From an uncultured Paracoccaceae bacterium (GTDB lineage Bacteria > Pseudomonadota > Alphaproteobacteria > Rhodobacterales > Rhodobacteraceae): a stretch of DNA of 64,000 bases. The position numbers were made by a program, and so were the translations under genes. Of the stretch, positions 54,001-64,000 are shown one piece after another. Numbering within the stretch: the stretch's first letter is position 1; every line of letters begins with the position of its first letter. The notes beneath the pieces are model-generated. The model saw only the letters and a list, made by a program, of their open reading frames with translations, did not search any database and had not been told where the DNA came from. The DNA lies in NCBI GenBank assembly GCA_947499635.1, contig CANMPD010000004.1, positions 124,001-188,000 of the forward strand, read 5' to 3'.

Positions 54001-54338
54001 ATGCCTTTGCGGCGCGCCAGATCTTGCAAGGTTGCCAACCCATAGGACCAATAGCTTTCGCCACCGATGAGACGCACAAGAATGCCTTTGGCATGCTCTA
54101 GTGTTTGCTCTGCGTAGACATCCACGGATAGAGGATGTTTCAGCGCGACCAAATTTGCCAAACGCGTGGTGGGCAAGCTGCCTTTGGCGCGGGTATTCGC
54201 CCGATGCCATCCTGCTGCAAAAGCCCCAAGGTCGCTGTCAGAAAACGACAACACAACCAAGTCGCCGGGCGTTTGCCCGACGTCAAATGGCGTGTCTGTT
54301 TCTCCCAGACCATGGCTTTCGCGAAAGACGACATGCAT
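51060..54338 (-). CDS. cobN: Cobaltochelatase subunit CobN
   Basis: '[33 protein letters not shown]', '[25 protein letters not shown]'; 1092 aa. Confidence 0.96.
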   Translation of the reverse strand: [1092 protein letters not shown]

Positions 54339-54380
54339 TGGTTTAGATTAGCCTTTAGATATTATGGTAGATGCCCGGAC

Positions 54381-55415
54381 TTATGCGCCCAGATCGGCGT
54401 GAATGCCGGCAGTGTTGATGTTGTCATGTTCTGCAATCACCACCAGCTGAGTTTTACGCGGCTGCGTCCCCCAGGGCTGGTCATATTGCGCGCGAAGACG
54501 TTCCCCGACGGCCTGTACTAACATCCGCATCGGTTTGCCTTCTACGGCGATATAGCCTTTGACGCGCAAAATATTGCGGGTGCTGGCCATTTTGATGATC
54601 CGATCTTGCAGATCCTGTGGATCGGCAACTTCGCCCATCTCGACCACAATGCTTTCAAAGTCGTCATGCTCGTGATCATGATGCCCGTCGTGGTGGCTGG
54701 GACGCGCAGCGAGATCGTCTTCGGCGGCGGCTTCGAGGCCTAAAATCACGCGCGGGTCCACGACGCCTTCGGAAATCGACAAAATGGGCAGTTTGCGGGG
54801 CGCTTCGGCTTCGATCATGGCGCGGGCTTTCGCAACGCCTTCTTCACCCGCCAGATCTGATTTGGTCAACAAGACGATATCGGCGCAGGAAATCTGGTCT
54901 TCGAAGACCTCGGACAAGGGGGTCTCGTGGTCTAAACTGTCATCGGCTGCGCGCTGGGCGTCGATGGCGGCCAGATCGGGTGCGAATTGTCCCTTAGCCA
55001 CAGCTTCAGCGTCAGCCAGTGCGATGACACCGTCGACTGTGATGCGTGAGCGGATCGCGGGCCAGTCAAAGGCCTTGAGCAGCGGCTTGGGCAGAGCCAA
55101 ACCAGAGGTTTCGATAATAATATGCTCTGGGGCGTCGGGCAGGGCCATCAGCTGTTCGATGGTTGGGATGAAATCATCTGCGACGGTGCAGCAAATACAG
55201 CCGTTTGCCAGCTCCATAATGTTTTCCGCAGGGCAGCTCTCATCCGCGCAGGATTTCAAAATATCGCCATCCACGCCTGCGGTGCCAAATTCGTTCACAA
55301 CCACTGCTAGACGCTTGCCTTGCGGGTTTTGCATCAGATGGCGGATTAATGTGGTTTTACCTGCTCCCAAAAAGCCGGTGATGACGGTAACGGGAATTTT
55401 GTTCAAAGTGACCAT
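54381..55415 (-). CDS. cobW: CobW-family GTPase / metal chaperone
   Basis: 'TGFLGAGKTTLIRHLM', 'NGCICCTVADDFIPT', His-rich 'HHDGHHDHEHDD'. Confidence 0.95.
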   Translation of the reverse strand: MVTLNKIPVTVITGFLGAGKTTLIRHLMQNPQGKRLAVVVNEFGTAGVDGDILKSCADESCPAENIMELANGCICCTVADDFIPTIEQLMALPDAPEHIIIETSGLALPKPLLKAFDWPAIRSRITVDGVIALADAEAVAKGQFAPDLAAIDAQRAADDSLDHETPLSEVFEDQISCADIVLLTKSDLAGEEGVAKARAMIEAEAPRKLPILSISEGVVDPRVILGLEAAAEDDLAARPSHHDGHHDHEHDDFESIVVEMGEVADPQDLQDRIIKMASTRNILRVKGYIAVEGKPMRMLVQAVGERLRAQYDQPWGTQPRKTQLVVIAEHDNINTAGIHADLGA

Positions 55416-55418
55416 CTT

Positions 55419-55937
55419 TTAGGTGTCCTTGGCTGCAGAGGCAGTTGATGTTGCAGGTTGGGTTAAAGCCGATGTGCCTAATTCCACACTTGGGTGGGCT
55501 TTGGGTGGAATGCGGGCGACAGATTGTTTGCGAAATACGACCGGGCGGGCGCGCCAGGGAACAAGTCCATCAGTGGTGCCCGCATAGGCATGAATTCCGG
55601 CAAGGATATCTGCGCTGTGTTCGGCAGGATCGAGGTCGCCATATATATAGGACCAGCGCTCTTCTCCGCCTTCGATCACAAGGACACAGCTGCGACTGCA
55701 GGCCGACAGACATTCTGTCCCGCGCAGGGTGACATTCGGCGGCAGATCAGCGGCATTCAACGTTTCGGCTAAAACAAGTCCGGGGCGAATGGCCTCTGGG
55801 TCTGCGTTTGCTTGGCGGCAGGTGGTGCAAACGGTGACGACAACAGGGGCCAGTGTCGGATCTGGTACAGTGGCTGCGTCCGCTGTCAGCGGGTCAGTGG
55901 GTGTCTCGGACATTGTTTCAGACATCGTTTCAGACAT
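55419..55937 (-). CDS. DUF1636 metal-binding/ferredoxin-like protein
   Basis: 'VVTVCTTCRQANADPEA...LRGTECLSACSRSCVLVIEGGEERWSYIYGDL'; frame open to 56042. Confidence 0.82.
   Translation of the reverse strand: MSETMSETMSETPTDPLTADAATVPDPTLAPVVVTVCTTCRQANADPEAIRPGLVLAETLNAADLPPNVTLRGTECLSACSRSCVLVIEGGEERWSYIYGDLDPAEHSADILAGIHAYAGTTDGLVPWRARPVVFRKQSVARIPPKAHPSVELGTSALTQPATSTASAAKDT
55902..55937 (-). repeat. Three 12-bp tandem repeats encoding MSET-MSET-MSET at the likely start of the DUF1636 gene
   Basis: Translation MSETMSETMSETPTD; each unit begins with ATG. Confidence 0.9.
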
Positions 55938-56059
55938 GGCAGCTGGTCCTCTCGCCTTGTGGTTCCTATGCTGACAGGCGGGACATGGACAGGCAGAGCA
56001 GACGACAGCGCGACGTCCTTCTCTTGACCCGTTGCGACACACCCCGTCCGCCGGTTAAT

Positions 56060-56250
56060 TCTGATGTTGGCAGGTCTCCCGGCTTGCAGAGCATGCGCTT
56101 GCGGCACATACGACCCGCCGCCTTCCCAGCCAAATAAAATGGCCAGTGGCATCGGGGTCTCTCTGGTCACGGTCGCGGGGGCGGCTGTGATTGGGGTAAG
56201 CCCCGTCACATTCCCTCTTCGCCGATCAGGCATTCACCTGACTGGAACCA
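56060..56250 (-). promoter_or_regulatory. Cobalamin riboswitch upstream of the DUF1636-cobW-cobN operon
   Basis: B12 box AAGCCGGGAGACCTGCC (reverse complement of 56069..56085), CCCGCGACCGTGACC, GCCACTGGCC blocks. Confidence 0.9.
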
Positions 56251-56387
56251 ACAGGTCCACCCATTGCGCGAGACGCAGAGGCTTGTCAAGTATTGCAGGC
56301 TTTGGCCGATCTGTGTGACAGCTATGGCGGCGGGCGGATTGGGGCGATAGGTTGGGGGAACTGAATAACTGATTCCGGGATAGATCC

Positions 56388-56825
56388 ATGATCCGCATCA
56401 CTTTGAGCGCCGCCCTCTTGCTGGCCACTGCAGGTATTGTACAGGCGCAGGACGCACCCGCCTATACAGCACAGACTGACGTCACGCCGGGCGCAGCGGC
56501 ATTGAGCAAAGAAGACAGTTGCAGATATCAAGGCCAGGTGATGGCCGCAGTCCAACAGGCGCGCCTTGATCGCGTCAAAGAAGAAAACGTGCAAGCGACC
56601 CTCTTGGCCTCTAACCCTGATTGGCCTGCGCAATTCTCTAATGCGATTCCACAACTGGCAGCACATGTTTATACGATCAAACGGCGGGATCTGCGCAAGA
56701 ATGACCTTGGCGAAATCTTTGAAGGGCAGTGCCTTGCCAGCTGGGAACAGGTCCAAGCGATAACTCAAAACCAAAACCAAAACCAAAACCAAAACCAAAA
56801 CGAAGACACTACCGCCTCCGAATAA
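56388..56825 (+). CDS. Small secreted protein of unknown function with (NQ)n tail
   Basis: Signal peptide 'MIRITLSAALLLATAGIVQAQ'; C-terminal NQNQNQNQNQNQNE. Confidence 0.7.
   Translation: MIRITLSAALLLATAGIVQAQDAPAYTAQTDVTPGAAALSKEDSCRYQGQVMAAVQQARLDRVKEENVQATLLASNPDWPAQFSNAIPQLAAHVYTIKRRDLRKNDLGEIFEGQCLASWEQVQAITQNQNQNQNQNQNEDTTASE
56766..56801 (+). repeat. Hexanucleotide microsatellite (CAAAAC)x6
   Basis: Six perfect tandem copies read directly. Confidence 0.97.
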
Positions 56826-56903
56826 CACCTGCCTTATGGCCTGAAACGCTGCGTGATATCACGTGGCTCTACGCGTCGCCCCACCAAAAGGAGACCCCTC
56901 TTT

Positions 56904-58910
56904 ATGTCATTGCCCCCCGGCTTTCTAGACGAGCTGCGCACGCGGTTGAACATCTCTGATGTGGTTGGGCGCAAGGTCATGTGGGATCAGCGTAAAAGTC
57001 AGCCGGGAAAAGGTGACTTCTGGTCGCCTTGCCCATTTCACCATGAAAAAACGGCATCATTTCATGTAGATGACCGCAAAGGCTTTTATTACTGCTTTGG
57101 CTGCCATGCCAAAGGCGATGCCTTAAAGTTTGTCCAAGAAACCGAGAATGTTTCCTTTATGGAGGCGGTCGAAATTTTGGCGGGTGAGGCTGGCATGGAA
57201 GTGCCCAAACGCGATCCAAAAGCGGTGGAAAAACAAGACCATCGCACCCAATTGATCGAGGTTATGGAACTTGCGGTGCGATTTTATCGCCTGCAGCTCA
57301 AAACCCGTGTGGCCAGTGACGCGCGTGCTTATCTTGCAGGGCGAGGCTTGGACGAGCAAGCGTTGGAGCGTTGGGAGATCGGCTTTGCCCCAGATGGCTG
57401 GCAGGTATTGTGGGATGCGCTCAAGGGCAAAGATGTTGCAGATGATCTGATCTTGGCGGCAGGGCTTGCCAAACCTTCAAACAAGGGCAAACGCCCCTAT
57501 GATACATTTCGCAATCGGATCATGTATCCGATACGTGATGCCCGCGGCCGTGCGATTGCCTTTGGTGGGCGGGCGATGGACCCCAATGACAACGCGAAAT
57601 ATCTGAATTCCCCTGAGACGCCACTGTTTGATAAAGGGCGCAGCCTGTACAACCACGGCCCGGCGCGGGCGGCTTCGGGACGGGACGCGACATTGATCGT
57701 GGCCGAAGGCTATATGGATGTGATTGCCCTGTCGGATGCAGGCTTTGGCGCGACGGTGGCACCACTGGGCACGGCGGTCACGGAACATCAGTTGCAAATG
57801 TTGTGGCGCATGTCACCCGAGCCGGTGATTGCTCTGGACGGTGACACTGCCGGTTTGCGGGCCGCCATGCGATTGATCGATATGGCGCTGCCCTTGATTG
57901 AGGCGGGCAAATCCCTGCGTTTTGCGATTATGCCCGAAGGTAAAGACCCTGATGACCTGATACGCGCGAGCGGTCCGCAGGCGGTGCAAACCGCTTTGGA
58001 TCAAGCTCTGCCGATGGTGAAACTGCTGTGGCAACGCGAAACCGAGGGCAAAACATTTGATAGCCCCGAGCGTAAAGCGGCGCTGGACAAAAGCCTGCGC
58101 GAGAAAATTCGCCTGATCCAGGATCCATCAATCCGCCAGCATTATGGTCAAGATATCAAAGACCTGCGGTTTGAGCTCTTTCGCGGCAGTCGCGGCGGGG
58201 CAGGGGGCTCCGGCTATCAAAACCGCTCCGCAGGTCAGCGATCTGGCTCCCGGGCATCATCTGGATTTCGCGATGGCGGGCGTGGCAAATGGGCTGCTGC
58301 ACCGGTCGAGCCCGTGGCAACCACGCGGGCGTCCTTGGTCGCAGGAGGCGACGAGCACAGCTTTACCCGCGTGCGCGAAGCGGTGATCTTGGCCTCGGCG
58401 CTTGTAACCCCTGCGGCGGTGGTCGAACATGAAAGCAGTTTCGAACGCATGGCCTGTGTCGATCAGGATCATGCGGTGCTGCGTGATTTGCTCCTGCGCT
58501 ATGCCATCGACACTCCGGATCAGCTGCGTGAACAAGTTTACATGCATTTAGGCCCCGATGCCCTTGAAAACCTCTTTGCACTGCGCCATGTGGCTATTAG
58601 CCCCTGCTTGCGTCGCCCTGGTGATTTGGAAATCGCCAGTCAGCTGCTAAGCGAGGAATTCGCTAAATTGGAAAGCCGCGAGGGTTTGGATGCAGAAATT
58701 GCAGAAGCCCAGGCTGATCTTGAGCGGCTCCCCGATGAGGCTATGACATGGCGTTTGCGTCAGGCTGCCGAAGCACGCAACCGTGCCGTACGCAGTGAAA
58801 ACGAGGACAAGGGAACCTATGATGTCGGGGAAAACGGTGCACGCCTTAATCGGGACGAACGCGATGCTTTTGGCGCGCTTTTGGACCGAATCGGTTTTTC
58901 CGAAAAATAA
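56904..58910 (+). CDS. dnaG: DNA primase
   Basis: Zn-finger 'CPFHHEKTASFHVDDRKGFYYCFGCHAKGDAL', TOPRIM 'VAEGYMDVIAL'. Confidence 0.97.
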   Translation: MSLPPGFLDELRTRLNISDVVGRKVMWDQRKSQPGKGDFWSPCPFHHEKTASFHVDDRKGFYYCFGCHAKGDALKFVQETENVSFMEAVEILAGEAGMEVPKRDPKAVEKQDHRTQLIEVMELAVRFYRLQLKTRVASDARAYLAGRGLDEQALERWEIGFAPDGWQVLWDALKGKDVADDLILAAGLAKPSNKGKRPYDTFRNRIMYPIRDARGRAIAFGGRAMDPNDNAKYLNSPETPLFDKGRSLYNHGPARAASGRDATLIVAEGYMDVIALSDAGFGATVAPLGTAVTEHQLQMLWRMSPEPVIALDGDTAGLRAAMRLIDMALPLIEAGKSLRFAIMPEGKDPDDLIRASGPQAVQTALDQALPMVKLLWQRETEGKTFDSPERKAALDKSLREKIRLIQDPSIRQHYGQDIKDLRFELFRGSRGGAGGSGYQNRSAGQRSGSRASSGFRDGGRGKWAAAPVEPVATTRASLVAGGDEHSFTRVREAVILASALVTPAAVVEHESSFERMACVDQDHAVLRDLLLRYAIDTPDQLREQVYMHLGPDALENLFALRHVAISPCLRRPGDLEIASQLLSEEFAKLESREGLDAEIAEAQADLERLPDEAMTWRLRQAAEARNRAVRSENEDKGTYDVGENGARLNRDERDAFGALLDRIGFSEK

Positions 58911-59104
58911 CCTCGAGAGACATAATAGATAAGAATCATGCGATTCAGGGCATAATCCTGTGGCTCTGAGGACGCGCAGATGCGTTTTGCTAAAGAAACG
59001 CAAAGAAATTTTAGGTAAACGGGGTGACGAATCATGCGAAGGCGCTAATGATTCCGAACACCCGAATCGCTGAGCCTTGTATTGAGGCTTAAGAGGAGCA
59101 TTGA

Positions 59105-61093
<1,989 letters not shown>

Positions 61094-61113
61094 GGCTCCT
61101 ATACATAGATGTT

Positions 61114-61140
61114 AAAGGCGTACCTCTGGGTGCGCCTTTT
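61114..61140 (+). terminator. rpoD terminator
   Basis: AAAGGCGTACC / GGGTGCGCCTTTT hairpin. Confidence 0.75.
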
Positions 61141-61210
61141 GCGTTGGAGCATTCCATTTTTGATCTGTTCAAGCTATGCAAGGCAAAGCCAAGCTTGAAG
61201 GGCAGATGAT

Positions 61211-61630
61211 ATGATCCACGATCTCCCAGAAAACATGATCATCTTTGATGGTGAATGTGTGCTGTGCAGTGGGTTTTTCAAATTCATGCTCGCAACAGAT
61301 AAGCGTCAGGTTTTTTCGTATGCGATTGGTCAATCTTCGGTAGGGCAGGCGCACTATGCGGCCAATGATCTGCCGACTGATCACTTTGACACGATTTTGG
61401 TAATTCGCGACGGCGTCACCTATCAGCGTCTTGATGCCTGTGCCATGGCGCTTGGGGCGGTGGGTTGGCCGTGGCGTGCCTTTGCTTACACACGGTTTCT
61501 GCCTACATGGTTGAAAGACTGGGGTTATGGTTTGGTTGCTAAAAACCGCTTTCGTCTGATGGGGCGGCGAGATAGCTGTTTGCTTCCAGATCAAGACCTG
61601 CGGGCCCGCTTTGTTGAAGGTGGGTATTGA
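61211..61630 (+). CDS. DCC-family thiol-disulfide oxidoreductase-like protein
   Basis: 'IIFDGECVLCSGFFKFML'. Confidence 0.9.
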   Translation: MIHDLPENMIIFDGECVLCSGFFKFMLATDKRQVFSYAIGQSSVGQAHYAANDLPTDHFDTILVIRDGVTYQRLDACAMALGAVGWPWRAFAYTRFLPTWLKDWGYGLVAKNRFRLMGRRDSCLLPDQDLRARFVEGGY

Positions 61631-61931
61631 ATTGGCACCCACGGGTGGTAACTGATTCGCAGTCACAGAAATATCAATCTCCAGTTGTCGTTCTTGCGGG
61701 AACTCGCGCATGATTTCCCCAGAGGCATAAGTGTTAACCAAAAGTTAAGAAAACCCGAAATTGCGCCAGTTTTTTATGGAATTTTCTGCGATTTATCATA
61801 ATGATCACAGCAATCGTGCTATTGTATACACAGGTCGTGACGCAAAGTGGGTATGTCGCGGCCATCTGGGGTGATCAACATCATGTGCGCTGCGAAGCGG
61901 GCATTGGATGTGCATAAACAAGGGTGACAAG

Positions 61932-62225
61932 ATGAGTGCTCAGTCCAATATGACAGAGGCGCTCGAGCTTTTGAATGAGAAGCTCGACGTTTTACAAGTG
62001 ATGACAGAGGTAAACAGTTTTCTCGTGGCTCAAATGCGGGAAAATAAGGATGTACTTAAACAAATGAGCGACCAAGAGGCGCGCGATATGCTGCGTCGTA
62101 AGGCGCGCGCTGTGTATCATTTTGACGGCGGTAGCAGCCCAAATGCAAAGGCTATGGCGCTGGTTGAAAAAACATTGGGCAACCCAGTTTCGGCGCAAAT
62201 TATTCCGTTTCCCACACGCAGCTGA
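61932..62225 (+). CDS. Hypothetical small protein
   Basis: ORF 97 aa between coding genes, coding-like composition; start MSAQSNMTEALELL. Confidence 0.55.
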   Translation: MSAQSNMTEALELLNEKLDVLQVMTEVNSFLVAQMRENKDVLKQMSDQEARDMLRRKARAVYHFDGGSSPNAKAMALVEKTLGNPVSAQIIPFPTRS

Positions 62226-62251
62226 TGCGAAAAATACAGACGGCCTGAACG

Positions 62252-62698
62252 TTGATGGCGCATTCTAGCGATTTCCAGATCACGACCTGTGGGGCAGGTC
62301 TGTATGAGTTCACGGCGGATGTACGACGGTGGCTGCACCATCTTGGTCGTGGTCAACACGAGATGCAGGGCCCCGGGATTTTGACGCTTTTTATCCAGCA
62401 CACCTCGTGTTCGTTGCTGATCCAGGAAAATGCAGACCCTGATGTCCAGTCAGATCTTCAGGCATTTTTCACACGTCTCGTACCACCAACAACCGATGCG
62501 TCGATGCGCTATCTGCGTCACACATACGAAGGCCCAGATGATATGCCTGCTCATATCAAGGCGGCAATGATGCCGGTCAGCCTATCAATTCCAATGATGG
62601 ATGGGCAAATGCGGTTGGGAACTTGGCAGGGTATATATCTGTTTGAACACCGCGACGCGCCTCACCAGCGCAGGGTTGTGGCGCATTTGACCACATAA
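62252..62698 (+). CDS. YjbQ-family (secondary thiamine-phosphate synthase) protein
   Basis: 'GILTLFIQHTSCSLLIQENADPDVQSDLQAF', 'LGTWQGIYLFEHRD'. Confidence 0.93.
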   Translation: MMAHSSDFQITTCGAGLYEFTADVRRWLHHLGRGQHEMQGPGILTLFIQHTSCSLLIQENADPDVQSDLQAFFTRLVPPTTDASMRYLRHTYEGPDDMPAHIKAAMMPVSLSIPMMDGQMRLGTWQGIYLFEHRDAPHQRRVVAHLTT

Positions 62699-62843
62699 GT
62701 GTTGCGGGCTGATTTCCCCTCTACCCAAACTCTAGCGGTTAGCCTATAATTGTGGATAACTTACCCTGAATTCCACTATGGACGGTTATGCATCGGCACA
62801 GCCTCTGTGGGGAGAGACCACATCAGATCACGAGGGGGCCACC

Positions 62844-63305
62844 ATGCGCTGTCCATTTTGCGGAAACGTCGATACGCAAGTCAAAGATTCGCGCCCGGCT
62901 GAAGATCACGTCGCGATCCGCCGTCGCCGTTTTTGCCCGTCCTGCGGTGGGCGGTTTACCACCTATGAACGTGTTCAATTGCGCGATCTGGTTGTGGTGA
63001 AAACCAATGGCAAACGCGAAGATTTTGACCGTGACAAGTTAGAGCGCTCTATTCGGATTTCGATGCAAAAGCGTCCGATCGAACCAGAGCGGATTGATCA
63101 GATGATCTCTGGCATTGTCCGCCGCCTTGAAAGCATGGGCGAGACGGATATTCCCTCGAAACTGATTGGTGAAATTGTTATGGAAGCCTTGGCGCGTATT
63201 GATACCGTCGCTTATGTGCGTTTTGCGAGTGTGTATAAGAATTTTCAGGCTGCAGATGATTTCGAAGACTTTGTTCACGAACTGCGACCGCCAGAAACAG
63301 AGTAA
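62844..63305 (+). CDS. nrdR: Transcriptional repressor NrdR
   Basis: '[44 protein letters not shown]'. Confidence 0.96.
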   Translation: MRCPFCGNVDTQVKDSRPAEDHVAIRRRRFCPSCGGRFTTYERVQLRDLVVVKTNGKREDFDRDKLERSIRISMQKRPIEPERIDQMISGIVRRLESMGETDIPSKLIGEIVMEALARIDTVAYVRFASVYKNFQAADDFEDFVHELRPPETE

Positions 63306-63350
63306 CCTACCGATCGGTCTATAGGGCCGGTTCATCCAAGGACAATACAG

Positions 63351-64000
63351 GTGAAAAACGCGGATGTAACAGAGGTTGATCACCGATATATGGCCTTGGC
63401 CCTTAGTCTTGGGCGCCGGGGCATGGGGCGATGTTGGCCAAACCCTGCCGTTGGATGTGTGATTGTAAAAGAGGATCGCGTTATTGGGCGCGGTTGGACA
63501 CAACCGGGTGGTCGGCCCCATGCTGAACCTATCGCTCTTGCGCAGGCGGGCCTGGCTGCGCGTGGGGCAACGGCTTATGTGACCTTAGAGCCTTGCTCGC
63601 ATTACGGAAAAACGCCGCCATGTGCACAGGCCTTGATCGAGGCCGGGATCGCACGTGTGGTTGCTGCGCTGCAAGACAGTGACGCGCGGGTGTCGGGCCA
63701 AGGGTTTGATATGTTGCGCGCTGCGGGTATTGAGGTGGTGACGGGTGTTTTTGCCGCCGAGGCCGCGCGCGATCACCAGGGGTTCTTTTTGAAAACCGAA
63801 CAGGGCCGCCCTTTTGTGACGTTGAAACTGGCCTCTAGTTTTGACGGGCGTATCGCGACGGGATCGGGGCAAAGCCAATGGATCACTGGACCTCATTCGC
63901 GGCGCATGGTCCATGCAATGCGCGCGCGTCACGATGCGGTGATGGTGGGGGCTGGAACGGCGCGTGCAGATGACCCATCATTAACAGTGCGCGATTTGGG
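63351..64000 (+). CDS. ribD: Bifunctional riboflavin deaminase/reductase (3' end outside window; absent from supplied ORF track)
   Basis: Manual translation from GTG: 'YMALALSLGRRGMGRCWPNPAVGCVIVKED...GGRPHAEPIALAQAG...TLEPCSHYGKTPPCAQALIEAGIARVV...LKLASSFDGRIATGSGQSQWITG'. Confidence 0.95.
   Translation, partial: MKNADVTEVDHRYMALALSLGRRGMGRCWPNPAVGCVIVKEDRVIGRGWTQPGGRPHAEPIALAQAGLAARGATAYVTLEPCSHYGKTPPCAQALIEAGIARVVAALQDSDARVSGQGFDMLRAAGIEVVTGVFAAEAARDHQGFFLKTEQGRPFVTLKLASSFDGRIATGSGQSQWITGPHSRRMVHAMRARHDAVMVGAGTARADDPSLTVRDL

Noticed and set aside
56766-56801. Possible CRISPR or telomere-like repeat
   Set aside because: Perfect 6-bp microsatellite inside a coding frame (NQ repeats).

Overview
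This 64-kb window looks like ordinary chromosome from an alphaproteobacterium of the Rhodobacteraceae (Roseobacter-type). That placement is inferred from gene content: a VPLPA-CTERM protein, Hint/RTX proteins, an aerobic cob cluster, and a dnaG-rpoD pair. About 60 protein-coding genes are supportable, plus one tRNA-Val(TAC) and two minus-strand cobalamin riboswitches. The largest coherent block, about 40.7-56.3 kb, is an aerobic corrin-ring cluster: cobF, a CbiM-like permease, cobA-B-M-E-L, cobK on the opposite strand, then cobJ-I-H-G-N-W and a DUF1636 protein. Other modules are a sugar ABC transporter with a divergent two-component system, DUF779 + aldehyde dehydrogenase + an AAA+-less AcoR-like regulator, ilvC with a tandem Lrp pair, pxpBCA, a GT2 enzyme with a GspE-N-like N-terminus, a large RTX/Hint secreted protein beside a GGDEF-EAL protein, and nrdR-ribD (ribD runs off the right edge and is absent from the ORF track). 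I saw no prophage, transposase, CRISPR array or rRNA. The best second-look items are: cobK inserted antisense with CobL/CobJ codon overlaps; two large adjacent hairpins inside cobB; the duplicated 152-aa module in the RTX/Hint protein and the palindrome upstream of it; the riboswitch-linked Cys-rich DUF1636 protein with a tandem MSET start; the stand-alone CbiM-like permease; and the GT2 fusion. All family calls are from reading sequence motifs; no database search was run.
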